Shown: one piece after another, positions 50,366 to 59,068 of the stretch
How the letters are laid out: each line of letters opens with the position of its first letter
How positions within the stretch are numbered: the stretch's first letter is position 1
Assembly: GCF_009671205.1 (NCBI RefSeq)
Contig: NZ_CP045309.1
Location: forward strand, 930,001 to 994,000
Direction: 5' to 3'
DNA from: Micromonospora terminaliae
GTDB lineage: Bacteria; Actinomycetota; Actinomycetes; Mycobacteriales; Micromonosporaceae
Length of the DNA stretch: 64,000 nt
Program-made: the position numbers and the translations under genes
The notes under the pieces: model-generated
What the model was told of the DNA's origin: nothing
Database searches by the model: none
The model's input: the letters and a program-made list of their open reading frames with translations, nothing else

Positions 50366-50433
50366 GCCCGGCGCCCGGCCGCCGCGGGGCGCGCCCGCGC
50401 GACAGCAGGCCCGGCGGCGGGCAGGATCGGGGG

Positions 50434-50934
50434 ATGGAGCTGGTCATCATGGCCGACACGCACGTGCCGAAGCGGGCGCGGGACCTGCCGGCGCCGCTCT
50501 GGGCAGCGGTCGAGGCCGCCGACGTGGTGCTGCACGCCGGGGACTGGGTGGACGTGTCGCTGCTGGACGAGCTGGAGGCCCGGTCCCGCCGGCTGGTCGG
50601 GGTGTACGGCAACAACGACGGGCCGCCACTGCGCGCCCGGCTGCCGGAGGTGGCCCGGGTCGAACTGGGCGGGCTGCGCGTCGCCGTGGTGCACGAGACC
50701 GGGCCGAAGACCCGCCGGGAGGAGCGCTGCGCCGCCGACTTCGGTGACTGCGACCTGCTGGTCTTCGGGCACTCCCACATCCCCTGGGACACGGTGGCCC
50801 CGGGCGGACTGCGGCTGCTCAACCCCGGCTCACCCACCGACCGGCGGGCCCAGCCCCACGCGACCTACCTGACCGCGCGGGCGGCGGCGGGACGGCTCGA
50901 CCGGGTCGAGCTGCACCGCCTGCCCCCGCGCTGA
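50434..50934 (+). CDS. YfcE/MJ0936-type metallophosphoesterase
   Basis: 166 aa. All motifs of the small calcineurin-like phosphodiesterases are visible: 'IMADTHVPK' (Asp-x-His), 'VLHAGDWVD' (Gly-Asp), 'VYGNNDG' (Gly-Asn-Asn/His-Asp), 'VVHETG' and 'VFGHSHIPW' (Gly-His-x-His). It binds two metal ions and hydrolyses phosphodiesters; natural substrate unknown. It ends 1 bp before the convergent DUF3072 gene. Confidence 0.92.
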   Translation: MELVIMADTHVPKRARDLPAPLWAAVEAADVVLHAGDWVDVSLLDELEARSRRLVGVYGNNDGPPLRARLPEVARVELGGLRVAVVHETGPKTRREERCAADFGDCDLLVFGHSHIPWDTVAPGGLRLLNPGSPTDRRAQPHATYLTARAAAGRLDRVELHRLPPR

Positions 50935-50935
50935 C

Positions 50936-51163
50936 TCACCGGCCGCGGCCGGTCTCCGCCTGGAGCTCGTCGATCCGGCGGGACGCCTCAGCCTTGGTCA
51001 GCCCGTCCGGCACCTCCTCGCCGGCCTCCCGGGCCAGGGTGTGCAGGTACGACTCCTGCGCCGCCGTCGGCGGCTCGTCGCCGGTGACCCAGTCGTCCGG
51101 GTCCTTGACGGCGGCGTCCGGGTTGACGGGGGCCTTGCTGCCGTTGTTGTTGCGGTCGGCCAT
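50936..51163 (-). CDS. DUF3072-domain small protein
   Basis: 75 aa, charged and soluble: 'DWVTGDEPPTAAQESYLHTLAREAGEEVPDGLTKAEASRRIDELQ', the DUF3072 pattern. ATG 51163 has GGAGAG about 9 nt upstream; the GTG at 51172 would overlap it. Function unknown; related small proteins occur among actinobacterial stress genes. A weak GNNT-N16-GGGTAG lies upstream on this strand. Confidence 0.85.
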   Translation of the reverse strand: MADRNNNGSKAPVNPDAAVKDPDDWVTGDEPPTAAQESYLHTLAREAGEEVPDGLTKAEASRRIDELQAETGRGR

Positions 51164-51232
51164 GGTGATCACCTCTCCTCGAACACGTGTACCACTACCC
51201 CCGTCCCGCGCCCTTCATGCCGGGCCGCGGCC

Positions 51233-51238
51233 TACGAT
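51233..51238 (+). promoter_or_regulatory. putative -10 (TACGAT), leaderless start
   Basis: TACGAT ends 7 nt before the GTG at 51246; no Shine-Dalgarno sequence. Confidence 0.45.
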
Positions 51239-51245
51239 CATCGGC

Positions 51246-52214
51246 GTGACGGCGGACCGGGCGGGCGTGGTGGTGGTCGGCGCGGGCATCGCCGGGGTGG
51301 CCTGCGCCACCGAGCTGGCCCGGGCCGGCATCCCGGTGGAGGTCCGGGAACGGGCCCGCGTGACCGGCGGGCGGATGGCGAGCAAGCGCTTCGACGGCCG
51401 CACCGCCGACCTGGGCGCCGCCTACTTCACGGTCGACGACCCGGACTTCGCCGCCGTCGTCGAGGCATGGCGCGCCGGCGGGCTGGCCCGGGAGTGGACC
51501 GACACGCTGGTCGCGTACGGGCCGCAGGGGCGCGAGGACGTGGCCGGCCCGATGCGCTGGGCGGCCCCGCGCGGGCTCCGCTCGCTGGTGGAGCATCTGG
51601 CCGGTGACCTGCCGGTGGTGCACAACCGGCTGGTCATGACGGTCGAGCCGGGCCCCCGGGTGGACGGCCGGACCGCCGGGGCCGTGGTGCTCGCCATGCC
51701 GGGCCCGCAGGCCGCCCTGCTGCTCGACCCGGCGCTCGAGGCGGCCACCCGGGCGGTCGAGGCCCAGCGCTGGTCCGCCGCGCTGGCCGGGGTGCTGCGC
51801 TTCCCGGCCCGCCGCTGGCCGGACTTCCGCGGCGCGTTCGTCAACGGGCATCCCGTGCTGAGCTCGGTCTGCGACGACGGGGACCGGCGCGGCGACGGCG
51901 CGCCGGTGCTGGTCGCGCACACCACCTCCGAGTTCGCCGCCGGGCACCTGCTCCAGCCCACCGCCGCCGGCCCGGCGATCGAGCAGGCCGTCCGCGACCT
52001 GTTCGGCCTGCCCGAGCCGGCCGAGCTCACCCACGTGCACCGCTGGACGTACGCGAAACCGGTCGCCGGCGGTGCGGGGCCCTACCACCTGGACGACGAC
52101 GGGATCGGCCTGGCCGGCGACGCCTTCGGGCGGCCCCGGGTGCAGGGCGCGTGGCGCTCCGGCCGCGACCTGGGCCGCGCCCTGGCGGCCCGGCTCCTCG
52201 CGGACCGTGGCTGA
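51246..52214 (+). CDS. FAD-dependent amine oxidoreductase (renalase-like)
   Basis: 322 aa. The FAD Rossmann motif is 'VVVVGAGIAGVACATELARAG' (G-x-G-x2-G) at the N-terminus and the renalase-type 'RARVTGGRMASKRFDGRTADLGAAYFTVDDPDF' follows. The FAD-binding C-terminal part is 'GIGLAGDAFGRPRVQGAWRSGRDLG'. It probably oxidises reduced nicotinamide isomers (the role of bacterial renalases) or another small amine; inference by family. Confidence 0.88.
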   Translation: MTADRAGVVVVGAGIAGVACATELARAGIPVEVRERARVTGGRMASKRFDGRTADLGAAYFTVDDPDFAAVVEAWRAGGLAREWTDTLVAYGPQGREDVAGPMRWAAPRGLRSLVEHLAGDLPVVHNRLVMTVEPGPRVDGRTAGAVVLAMPGPQAALLLDPALEAATRAVEAQRWSAALAGVLRFPARRWPDFRGAFVNGHPVLSSVCDDGDRRGDGAPVLVAHTTSEFAAGHLLQPTAAGPAIEQAVRDLFGLPEPAELTHVHRWTYAKPVAGGAGPYHLDDDGIGLAGDAFGRPRVQGAWRSGRDLGRALAARLLADRG

Positions 52215-52280
52215 CCGGTGCCACTGCGCGCAGGCGCCCCGTCACCCACGGGTATTCTTCGTCGCGGAGGTGTACGCGCA

Positions 52281-53378
52281 GTGAACGGTGCCGGCGGTCG
52301 GCCGGGGAAGGGCACGGCCGGGGTCGACCGGTCGCCGTTCCCGGAGGGTGGCTTGCGCCACGACGCGCTGTTCTACGCCGACGACCGGGACTACCGCGCG
52401 GCCGTCGAGGAGTTCGTCGAGGCGGGCCGGGCCGCCGGCGAGCCCGTGCTGGTCGCCGTACCCACCGACCGGCTCCACCTCGTCCAGCCGCTGCTCGCCC
52501 CGCTCGACGGTGTCGAGCTGGCCGACATGGCCGTGATCGGGCGGAACCCGGCGGCCATCATCGCCACCACGCTGCGGGGTTTCGTCCACCGGTTCCCGGG
52601 CCGCCGGGTCCGCGTCGTCGGGGAGTCGCTCTGGCCCGGCCGGCGGCCGGCCGCGTACCGGCACTGCGTGGAGCACGAAGCGATCATCAACCTCGGCCTC
52701 GCCGACCAGCCGCTCACGATGCGCTGCCTGTTCGACCGGTCCCGCCTGCCGGCCGGGACGCTGGCCGATGTCGCCGGGACCCACCCCTGGCTGGTCAGCG
52801 GGGGAGTGGCCCGGCCCAGCGCCGGCTACCGGTCGCCCCGGTCGGTGCTGCGCCGGCTCGCCCGCCCGCTGCCCCCGCCGCCCGGCGACGCGCTCACCGA
52901 GCCGGTCCGGCCGGAGCGCCTGGGGTCGCTGCGCGCGGCGGTCGCCGCCGTCGCCGAGGCCGCCGGTCTCGCCGCGGAACGGGTCGACGACCTGCGGATC
53001 GCCGTCACCGAGCTGGCCTCCAACGCGCTCACCCACGGCACGGGCCCGGCCATCGCCCGGTGCTGGGCCGCCGCGGGCGACCTCGTCTGCGAGGTGAGCG
53101 GCCCGGGCGAGCTGACCGATTCCCTGGCCGGGCGGATCCCGCCGCCGGCGACCGCCGTGCGGGGCCGGGGCCTGCTGCTGGTGCACCGGCTCTGCGACCT
53201 GGTGGACGTGCACGTCGCCGACGGGGTGACCACCGTGCCGGCTGCACCTGGAGCTGCCGGCCGCCCGGGTGCCGGCGCAGCGGTCAGCCCCGGACGCCGT
53301 CCAGGGCGGGTTCGTCCGCCCGGCCCCGCTCTGAGGCGTCCCGGGTCCGCTCGCCCTCCCGGTCGAGCAGCTGCATGA
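52281..53378 (+). CDS. MEDS-domain / RsbW-type ATPase anti-sigma regulator, C-terminus frameshifted
   Basis: 365 aa as read. The N-terminal MEDS domain (~residues 25-190: 'GGLRHDALFYADDRDYRAAVEEFVEAGRAAGEPVLVAVP', 'HCVEHEAIINLGLADQPLTMRCLFDRS') and the C-terminal HATPase_c ('DLRIAVTELASNALTHGTGPA', 'RGRGLLLVHRLCDLVDVHVADG') are those of RsbA-family anti-sigma kinases. After 'GVTTV' the frame reads PAAPGAAG and runs to 53378, past the start of the overlap with the antiporter. Dropping one C of the CC at 53238-53239 restores the family ending 'VRLHLELP' and a stop at 53332-53334. GTG 52281 after GGAGG. Confidence 0.82.
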   Translation: MNGAGGRPGKGTAGVDRSPFPEGGLRHDALFYADDRDYRAAVEEFVEAGRAAGEPVLVAVPTDRLHLVQPLLAPLDGVELADMAVIGRNPAAIIATTLRGFVHRFPGRRVRVVGESLWPGRRPAAYRHCVEHEAIINLGLADQPLTMRCLFDRSRLPAGTLADVAGTHPWLVSGGVARPSAGYRSPRSVLRRLARPLPPPPGDALTEPVRPERLGSLRAAVAAVAEAAGLAAERVDDLRIAVTELASNALTHGTGPAIARCWAAAGDLVCEVSGPGELTDSLAGRIPPPATAVRGRGLLLVHRLCDLVDVHVADGVTTVPAAPGAAGRPGAGAAVSPGRRPGRVRPPGPALRRPGSARPPGRAAA

Positions 53379-54579
53379 CCGGTGTGGCGGCGATCCCGTG
53401 CACCACCACCGAGACCACCACGACCAGGCCGACCGTGGCCCAGACCAGCTCGGCCTGCGGAAACTCCATCTTGCTGGTGGCATACGCCAGGTAGTAGAAC
53501 GACCCGACGCCGCGGATGCCGAACAGCGAGATCACCCAGTGCTCGGCCGGGCGGCCCGGCGCCCCGCGCAGGGACAGCCAGCCGGCCAGCGGCCGGATCA
53601 CGAACACGAGGGCGAGCCCGACCAGGGCCGCCGGCCAGGTCAGCGGGGCGAGCAGGCCGCCGATCACCGCGCCGCCGAAGAGCAGCAGCAACAGCACGGT
53701 GAGCAGCCGCTCGACCTGCTCGGCGAAGTCGTGCAGCACGGAGTGGAACTCGTGGGTGCGTTCCGCGGCCCGGATCGCCCGGGCGGCCACGAAGACCGCC
53801 AGGAAGCCGTACCCGCCGACCACCTCGACCAGCCCGTACGCCAGGAAGGTCGCGGCGAGGGCCAGGAAGCCCTCGGCGTGCCGGGCCAGCCGCAGGTTGC
53901 TGGGGGCCCGGAAGAACAGCTTGCCGAGCAGCCAGCCGACGAGCAGCCCGCCGCCCACCCCGACGGCCAGCTTGTAGAGCACGTCGACGGCGAGCCAGTG
54001 GGCCAGCCAGTCCGCCGGGGCGAGGCTCGTGGTGGCGATCGCGACGGCCGCGTAGACGAAGGGGAAGGCCAGCCCGTCGTTCAGCCCGGCCTCCGAGGTG
54101 AGCGCGAAGCGCACCTCGTCCTCCGAGTCCTCCACGTCGGTCGGCTCGCCCACCTGCACGTCGGAGGCGAGCACCGGGTCGGTCGGGGCGAGCGCGGCGC
54201 CCAGCAGCAGCGCCGCGGCGGGCACCAGGCCGGCCCACCACCAGCCGAGCACCGCCACGGCGGCGATGCACAGCGGCATGGCGATCGCCAGCAGCCGCCA
54301 CGTCGACGACCAGCGCGCCCAGCTCAAGGGCCGGTCGATCTTGAGCCCGGCGCCCATCAGCGCGACGATCACGCCGACCTCGGTGAGGTGGGTGGTCAGC
54401 TCGGGCCAGCGCAGCGGATCCGGGGTCGGCAGCCCGGTGGGCAGCAGGAAGACGAGCATGCCGAGGCCGAGGAACGCGATCGGCATCGACAGCGGCCGGC
54501 GTTCCAGCACCCGGGGCAGGATGCCCGCCAGCAGCGCCCCGACGCCCAGCAGCGCGAACGCGACATCGACCGGTTCCAC
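53284..54579 (-). CDS. cation:proton antiporter (CPA1/NhaP type)
   Basis: 431 aa with about 12 membrane helices. 'LLGAALAPTDPVLASDVQVGEP' holds the T-D-P ion-binding helix and 'FALTSEAGLNDGLAFPFVY' holds the N-D pair. 'FGIRGVGSFYYLAYATS' is the conserved C-terminal helix. It exchanges Na+ or K+ for protons. GTG with AAGGG upstream. Its 3' end overlaps the frameshifted gene (by 51 bp if that gene ends at 53334, 95 bp as read). Confidence 0.9.
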   Translation of the reverse strand: MEPVDVAFALLGVGALLAGILPRVLERRPLSMPIAFLGLGMLVFLLPTGLPTPDPLRWPELTTHLTEVGVIVALMGAGLKIDRPLSWARWSSTWRLLAIAMPLCIAAVAVLGWWWAGLVPAAALLLGAALAPTDPVLASDVQVGEPTDVEDSEDEVRFALTSEAGLNDGLAFPFVYAAVAIATTSLAPADWLAHWLAVDVLYKLAVGVGGGLLVGWLLGKLFFRAPSNLRLARHAEGFLALAATFLAYGLVEVVGGYGFLAVFVAARAIRAAERTHEFHSVLHDFAEQVERLLTVLLLLLFGGAVIGGLLAPLTWPAALVGLALVFVIRPLAGWLSLRGAPGRPAEHWVISLFGIRGVGSFYYLAYATSKMEFPQAELVWATVGLVVVVSVVVHGIAATPVMQLLDREGERTRDASERGRADEPALDGVRG

Positions 54580-54644
54580 GGCACCACCCTTCCGCCGCCC
54601 ACGGTGTCGGGCAGGTGGTCACCAGTGCCCGGAAGCGGTGCCGG

Positions 54645-55406
54645 CTATGCCTCCGTGTCCGTCTTCTCCCCGGTGGGGCCGGTCACCGTCTCGCCGGCCC
54701 GGCGGGGGGCCCGGACCGACCTCGCCGGGTCGGTGAGGGCGGCGATCGCGCTGTCGGCGAGGCCGTCCAGCAGGGCTGCCGGGTCGTCGTAGACGGCCAC
54801 GGCGCCGGAGCCCGCCAGCTCGCCGCGGCTGGTGCCGCCGCAGGTCAGGCCGATGCAGGGCACGTCCAGCTTGCCGGCGGCGGCGACGTCCCAGACGGAG
54901 TCGCCGACGAACACGACCCGCTCGGCGGAAAGCCCCGACTGGGCCAGCGCGGCCTCCAGGATGTCGGGAGCCGGCTTGCTCTCCTCCGCGTCCGCCGAGG
55001 AGGTGACCGTGTCGATCACGTCGTCGGCGTCGAGGGCGGCGCGCAGGGCGGCCACCTCGTGCTCGGCCGCCGAGGTGGCCAGCACCACCCGCAGCCCGCG
55101 CGCCGCGCAGGCGCGCAGCAGGTCCACCGCCCGGGGCAGCGGCGCCAGCCGTTCCCAGTACTCGGCGTACAGCGCGTCGTGGGTGTCGCGCAGCTTGCCG
55201 TCGGCGTCCCGGTCCCGCTCCGCGCCGAGCAGGTGGTCGAGGAGCTTGTCCGAACCCATCCCGATGGCCCGGTGGATCCGTGCCATGGGCACCCGGTGGC
55301 CGCCCTGGCGGAGCGCCTCCCACCAGCTCACGGTATGGAGAAAGGTGGTGTCGACCAGGGTGCCGTCCACGTCGAAGAGGACGCCGCAGCGGTTGTCGTC
55401 AGGCAT
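54645..55406 (-). CDS. HAD-superfamily phosphatase (beta-phosphoglucomutase/PGP-like)
   Basis: 253 aa. Motif I 'VLFDVDGTLVDT' (nucleophile Asp), motif II 'VLATSAAEHE' (Ser/Thr), Lys in 'EESKPAPDI', and motif IV 'VVFVGDSVWDVAAAG'. Cap of the helical (C1) type. Phosphatase or phosphotransferase on small phosphorylated metabolites. The C-terminal ~25 residues are Arg/Thr-rich and probably disordered. TAGGAG precedes the ATG. Confidence 0.88.
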   Translation of the reverse strand: MPDDNRCGVLFDVDGTLVDTTFLHTVSWWEALRQGGHRVPMARIHRAIGMGSDKLLDHLLGAERDRDADGKLRDTHDALYAEYWERLAPLPRAVDLLRACAARGLRVVLATSAAEHEVAALRAALDADDVIDTVTSSADAEESKPAPDILEAALAQSGLSAERVVFVGDSVWDVAAAGKLDVPCIGLTCGGTSRGELAGSGAVAVYDDPAALLDGLADSAIAALTDPARSVRAPRRAGETVTGPTGEKTDTEA

Positions 55407-55448
55407 GGCGCTTCTCCTACCCGCCCGGGGCCGCGGCGACGCGTGGTC

Positions 55449-57587
55449 TCAGTCCGCGGGGATGAGGATCTCGAACCAGACCGTCGAGCCGCGCACCGTG
55501 GGGTCGGTGCCCCAGGCGTCGCTCAGCTCCTCGATGAGCCCCAGCCCGCGCCCCCGGCTGCTCAGCGTGTCGGTCTGCGCCCGGGTCACCTGCCCGCGGG
55601 TGCCGTAGTCGGCGACCGAGACCAGCAGGCGCTCCGAGCTGAGGTCGATCTCGACGCGGGCCGCGGTGCCGGCGTGCAGCAGGGCGTTGGTGGTCAGCTC
55701 GCTGGTGCAGAGCACCGCCGCCCCGACCACCCCCTCGGGCACCTGCCAGTCGGTGAGCTGGGCCGTCATCCAGTGCCGGACCCGGCTCGGCGCGGTCGGC
55801 TCGGCCGGCACCTCCATGCTGGCCGACCGGCTCGGCCGGACCGCGTGCTCCACGGCCAGCACGGCCACGTCGTCCTCCGTGGCGCCGGGCACGGCGGCCG
55901 TCGCCACCGCGCAGAGCGCCCGGGGATCCCCGCTGGTCGCGGCGCTCACCGCGGCGCCCAGACCGGTCAGCCCGGCGGTGAGATCCTGCCAGCGCCGCTC
56001 CACCACCCCGTCGCTGAAGAGCAGCAGGGTGTCGCCGGGGCGGAACGGCACGGTGACGGTCCGCGGGCGGCACCCCAGGCCCAGCGGCGGCGCGGGCGGC
56101 ACCTCGACGTACTCGGCGACCGGCTCGCCCTCGGCCGGGGAGCGCCGGATCAGCGGTGCGGGATGGCCGGCGCTGGCCAGGACGATCCGCTCCCGGTCGG
56201 CCTCGATCACGCCGAACACCACGGTCACGAAGAGCTCGTGGGTGCCGCCCTCCATGCCCAGGCTGGCGACCAGCCGGTCCAGGCCGCCGAGCACCGCGTC
56301 CGGCCGGGGGTCGGAGAGGGCCAGCGCGCGCAGCGCGGCGCGTACCTGGCCCATCCGGGCGGCGGCCTGCACGTCGTGCCCGGCCACGTCGCCGAGCACG
56401 ACGCCGAGCGCGCCGGTGGGCAGCACGAACGCGTCGTAGAAGTCGCCACCGGCGGCGTTGCCGTCGACACCGGGGTCGTAGCGGGCGGCGATCCGCAGCC
56501 GGGGCAGGTCGGGCAGCTGCTCCGGTAGCATGCTGCGCTGCAACAGCTGGGCCGTGCCGTGCTGGGTCTCGAAGCGGCGGGCCCGCTCGGCGGCCTGGCC
56601 GACCAGCTCCGCCGAGGCGGCGAGCAGCGCCCGTTCCGCGGGCGACCAGGGGTGAGCGGCCTGGTAGCCGACGGTCAGCGCACCGCGGATCACCGTCGAG
56701 CGCAGCGGCAGCGACGCGAGCGACCGGATCTTCTGGTCGTGCCGGTCCGTCGCGGTGTCCCGCAGCGGCTGGCCGTCGGCGACGAAGGACGGCACGCCGC
56801 TGCGCGCGGTCACCACGATGGGGATCGCCGAGTCGGCGGGCATCCGCCGCCACAGCGGGGGCAGCCGCTCGTCGGCCTCGTCCAGCAGCTCGCCCCGGAC
56901 CCGGCGGACCATCCGCCAGGCGGAGCCCTCGTCGACGACGAACGAGACCCGGTCGGCGTCGAAGGAGTGCAGGCAGTAGCGCAGCGTGACCCGGGCGACG
57001 TCGTCCAGGTTGAGGGTGCCGGAGAGCGCCGCCGCGAAGTCGCTCAGGCTCTGCAACTGCTGGGTGACCTGGGTCGTCTGGGCGGCCACCGTGAGCACGC
57101 CGATGATCCGCCCGGTGGAGTCGCGGACCGGGGAGTAGCCGCGGGTGAACACCGCGGGCTCGGCGGGACCGCCCTGCTGCCGGTCGACCGGCAGCACCGC
57201 CTCCCGCGCCAGGTAGGGCTCGCCCCGCCGGTAGACCCGGGTGACCACCTCGCCGGCGTCGGGATCGTGCCAGAGGTCGGCGAACACCTCCGCCGCCGGC
57301 CGGCCGAGCGCCGCCGGGTGCCGCTCGCCGATCAGCTCCGCGTACCCGTCGTTGTAGAGCAGGACCAGGTTCTCGCCGTAGAGCAGGGCCATCGGCACGG
57401 GGGAGGCCAGCACCAGGTCGACCACGGCGCGGACCGCCGGATCCCAGCTGTCCGGCGGGCCGAGCGGCGTGTCCGCCCACGGGTGGGCCAGGACGACGGC
57501 CGCGCCGGACCCGGTTCCGCCCGGTCCGGCGGGCGCTCCCGGGGTGGGCGCTGATGGCGAGGGGACCCGCCCGACGGTGCCTGGCAT
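55449..57587 (-). CDS. PAS-GAF-SpoIIE phosphatase-HATPase signalling protein
   Basis: 712 aa. PAS-like ~30-165 ('PMALLYGENLVLLYNDGYAELIGE'), GAF ~175-340 ('LQSLSDFAAALSGTLNLDDVARVTLRYCLHSFDADRVSFVVD'), SpoIIE/PP2C ~350-560 ('GVDGNAAGGDFYDAF', 'LGDVAGHDVQAAARM', 'LLLFSDGVVERR', 'DDVAVLAV') and a C-terminal RsbW-type HATPase ('LCTSELTTNALLHAGT', 'RGRGLGLIEELSDAWG'). It senses a ligand or energy state and both dephosphorylates an anti-anti-sigma factor and carries a kinase-like module. A TAGGCT -10 sits 6 nt from the ATG. Candidate controller of the SigB-like factor at 41834. Confidence 0.93.
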   Translation of the reverse strand: MPGTVGRVPSPSAPTPGAPAGPGGTGSGAAVVLAHPWADTPLGPPDSWDPAVRAVVDLVLASPVPMALLYGENLVLLYNDGYAELIGERHPAALGRPAAEVFADLWHDPDAGEVVTRVYRRGEPYLAREAVLPVDRQQGGPAEPAVFTRGYSPVRDSTGRIIGVLTVAAQTTQVTQQLQSLSDFAAALSGTLNLDDVARVTLRYCLHSFDADRVSFVVDEGSAWRMVRRVRGELLDEADERLPPLWRRMPADSAIPIVVTARSGVPSFVADGQPLRDTATDRHDQKIRSLASLPLRSTVIRGALTVGYQAAHPWSPAERALLAASAELVGQAAERARRFETQHGTAQLLQRSMLPEQLPDLPRLRIAARYDPGVDGNAAGGDFYDAFVLPTGALGVVLGDVAGHDVQAAARMGQVRAALRALALSDPRPDAVLGGLDRLVASLGMEGGTHELFVTVVFGVIEADRERIVLASAGHPAPLIRRSPAEGEPVAEYVEVPPAPPLGLGCRPRTVTVPFRPGDTLLLFSDGVVERRWQDLTAGLTGLGAAVSAATSGDPRALCAVATAAVPGATEDDVAVLAVEHAVRPSRSASMEVPAEPTAPSRVRHWMTAQLTDWQVPEGVVGAAVLCTSELTTNALLHAGTAARVEIDLSSERLLVSVADYGTRGQVTRAQTDTLSSRGRGLGLIEELSDAWGTDPTVRGSTVWFEILIPAD

Positions 57588-57593
57588 GACCGC

Positions 57594-57599
57594 AGCCTA
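57594..57599 (-). promoter_or_regulatory. putative -10 (TAGGCT), leaderless start
   Basis: On the minus strand, TAGGCT ends 6 nt before the ATG at 57587. Confidence 0.45.
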
Positions 57600-57716
57600 A
57601 CCGGAGCCTGGCGGTCAGGTTTCGATCACGCCCGCGCGTCGGCGGCCGGGCGGGCGTAAAGGCAGGTCAGGGCCCGTTAGGCCGTCCATGTCGGGAAATT
57701 GCCCCGGGTCGGCTCG

Positions 57717-57741
57717 GCGTGCCGCCGACCCGACCGGGTAT
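57717..57741 (+). promoter_or_regulatory. putative SigB/SigF-type promoter (GCGT-N15-GGGTAT)
   Basis: GCGT (57717-57720), 15 nt, GGGTAT (57736-57741), 35 nt upstream of the mechanosensitive-channel ATG. It fits GNNT-N14/16-GGGTAT; the -35 is weak (GCGT, not GTTT). Confidence 0.45.
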
Positions 57742-57776
57742 GCGGGCGGCGCAGTTCACGCGACAGGAGGGACAAC

Positions 57777-58640
57777 ATGCCGAAAACCCTCGCGGTCGGG
57801 CAGGCCGACATCGGTGACGCCCTGACCGATTTCTGGAGGTCGGTGCTGCTCTTCATCCCGAGGGCCATCGCGTTCATCGCGATCCTCGTGGTGGGCTGGC
57901 TCATCGCCCGAGCCGTCCTCAAAATCGTGGACGCGGCACTGGAACGGGTGGGGTTCGACCGCGCCGTCGAACGTGGCGGCATCAAACGCGCGCTCGAACG
58001 TACGAGATACGACGCCAGCGACATCCTGGCCAAGTTGGCCTACTACGCGGTCCTGCTGTTCACCCTGCAGTTCGCCTTCGGGGTGTGGGGACCCAACGCG
58101 ATCAGTGACCTGATCCGGGGTGTGGTCTCGTGGCTGCCGCGGGCCTTCGTGGCGATCGTCATCGTGGTCATCGCCGCGGCCATCGCCAACGCGGTGCGGG
58201 ACCTGGTCTCGGGCGCGCTCGGCGGGCTCTCGTACGGCAAGATCCTGGCCGACCTGACGGCGGTCTTCATCCTGGCGCTCGGCGTGATCGCCGCGCTGAA
58301 CCAGGTGGGAATCGCCACCACGGTCACCACGCCGGTGCTCATCGCGTTCCTCGGCACCATCGCCGGGATCCTGGTGATCGGTGTGGGCGGTGGTCTGGTG
58401 AAGCCGATGCAGGCTCGCTGGGACCGGTGGCTCGACCGGGCCGCCGAGGAGTCCCGGGCGATCAAGGAACAGCGCCAGTCGCAGGGCGCCGGTCGCAGCG
58501 ACTACGAGCGGCAGATGGCCGATCGGGGCGGTCAGCCCGCCCCGGCCACTCCGCAGTCGTCGATGTCCGGGGCGCAGGGCACGTACCGGTCCGGCAACGT
58601 GGGTGACGAGACCCAGCAGTTCCGCCGGCCGAACGGCTGA
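57777..58640 (+). CDS. mechanosensitive-channel-like membrane protein (conserved TM-helix repeats)
   Basis: 287 aa. Four to five membrane helices in two similar halves: 'VLLFIPRAIAFIAILVVGWLIARAVLKIV' and, after a loop, 'VVSWLPRAFVAIVIVVIAAAIANAVRDLV', each followed by a segment of the 'L...YGKILADLTAVFILALGVIAALNQVGI' type. This is the duplicated TM-helix domain of CmpX/MscS-related proteins. A charged/Gln-rich C-terminal tail (about 65 residues) follows. ATG 57777 after AGGAGGG. Probably an osmotic-stress channel. Confidence 0.86.
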   Translation: MPKTLAVGQADIGDALTDFWRSVLLFIPRAIAFIAILVVGWLIARAVLKIVDAALERVGFDRAVERGGIKRALERTRYDASDILAKLAYYAVLLFTLQFAFGVWGPNAISDLIRGVVSWLPRAFVAIVIVVIAAAIANAVRDLVSGALGGLSYGKILADLTAVFILALGVIAALNQVGIATTVTTPVLIAFLGTIAGILVIGVGGGLVKPMQARWDRWLDRAAEESRAIKEQRQSQGAGRSDYERQMADRGGQPAPATPQSSMSGAQGTYRSGNVGDETQQFRRPNG

Positions 58641-58656
58641 GGGACAGAGGGCGACG

Positions 58657-58689
58657 AGGGTGTCCGCGGGGCGATCGCGGGCACCCTCC
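58657..58689. terminator. hairpin terminator
   Basis: gagggtgtccgcg/cgcgggcaccctc, 13-bp arms with one T-G wobble and a 7-nt loop, between convergent genes. Confidence 0.7.
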
Positions 58690-58697
58690 GCCGTGTC

Positions 58698-59060
58698 TCA
58701 GGCCAGGTCGCGGGGGTCCAGCGCGCGGGTCAGCAGGCAGACCGCGAGCAGGCGGGTGAGCACCCAGTCGGACTCGGACCAGTCGATCGGCTCGGCCGGC
58801 GGTTCCCAGCCGTGCTCCCGCGCCGCGTCGCGCACTCCCTCGGCGTACCCGGCCAGCGCCGCCACGGTCAGCGGGCGGCGGTCGCCGTGCAGGCTGTCGC
58901 GGACGCCGGCGGCATGCTGGTCGACCGCGGCGAGCAGGCCGGGGTTGGCGGCGGCCGCGGCGAGGCCGGCGGTGCCGACGGAGGCGGTGAGCGTGGTGAG
59001 GCTGGACCTCGCGGCCACGGCCGCGGAACGGGTCGCCACCCGGTTGTTCGGCACACGCAT
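58698..59060 (-). CDS. DUF6401-like small protein
   Basis: 120 aa, mainly helical and Ala-rich: 'AAAANPGLLAAVDQHAAGVRDSLHG', 'LAGYAEGVRDAAREHGW', 'WVLTRLLAVCLLTRALD'. The pattern fits the DUF6401 group (assignment from memory). No signal peptide. TAGCCT ends 8 nt before the ATG, so the mRNA may be leaderless. Function unknown. Confidence 0.7.
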   Translation of the reverse strand: MRVPNNRVATRSAAVAARSSLTTLTASVGTAGLAAAAANPGLLAAVDQHAAGVRDSLHGDRRPLTVAALAGYAEGVRDAAREHGWEPPAEPIDWSESDWVLTRLLAVCLLTRALDPRDLA

Positions 59061-59068
59061 GGTGACCG

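Noticed and set aside
54645..54720. Arg/Thr-rich C-terminal tail of the HAD protein as a frameshift
   Set aside because: It ends at an ordinary stop, no neighbouring frame restores a family-like ending, and such disordered tails occur in actinobacterial proteins.
55407..55448. GNNT-N16-GGGTAG upstream of the HAD gene (and a similar one upstream of DUF3072)
   Set aside because: The -35 elements are GCGT or GCAT and the last -10 base is wrong; these fit only a very loose motif.
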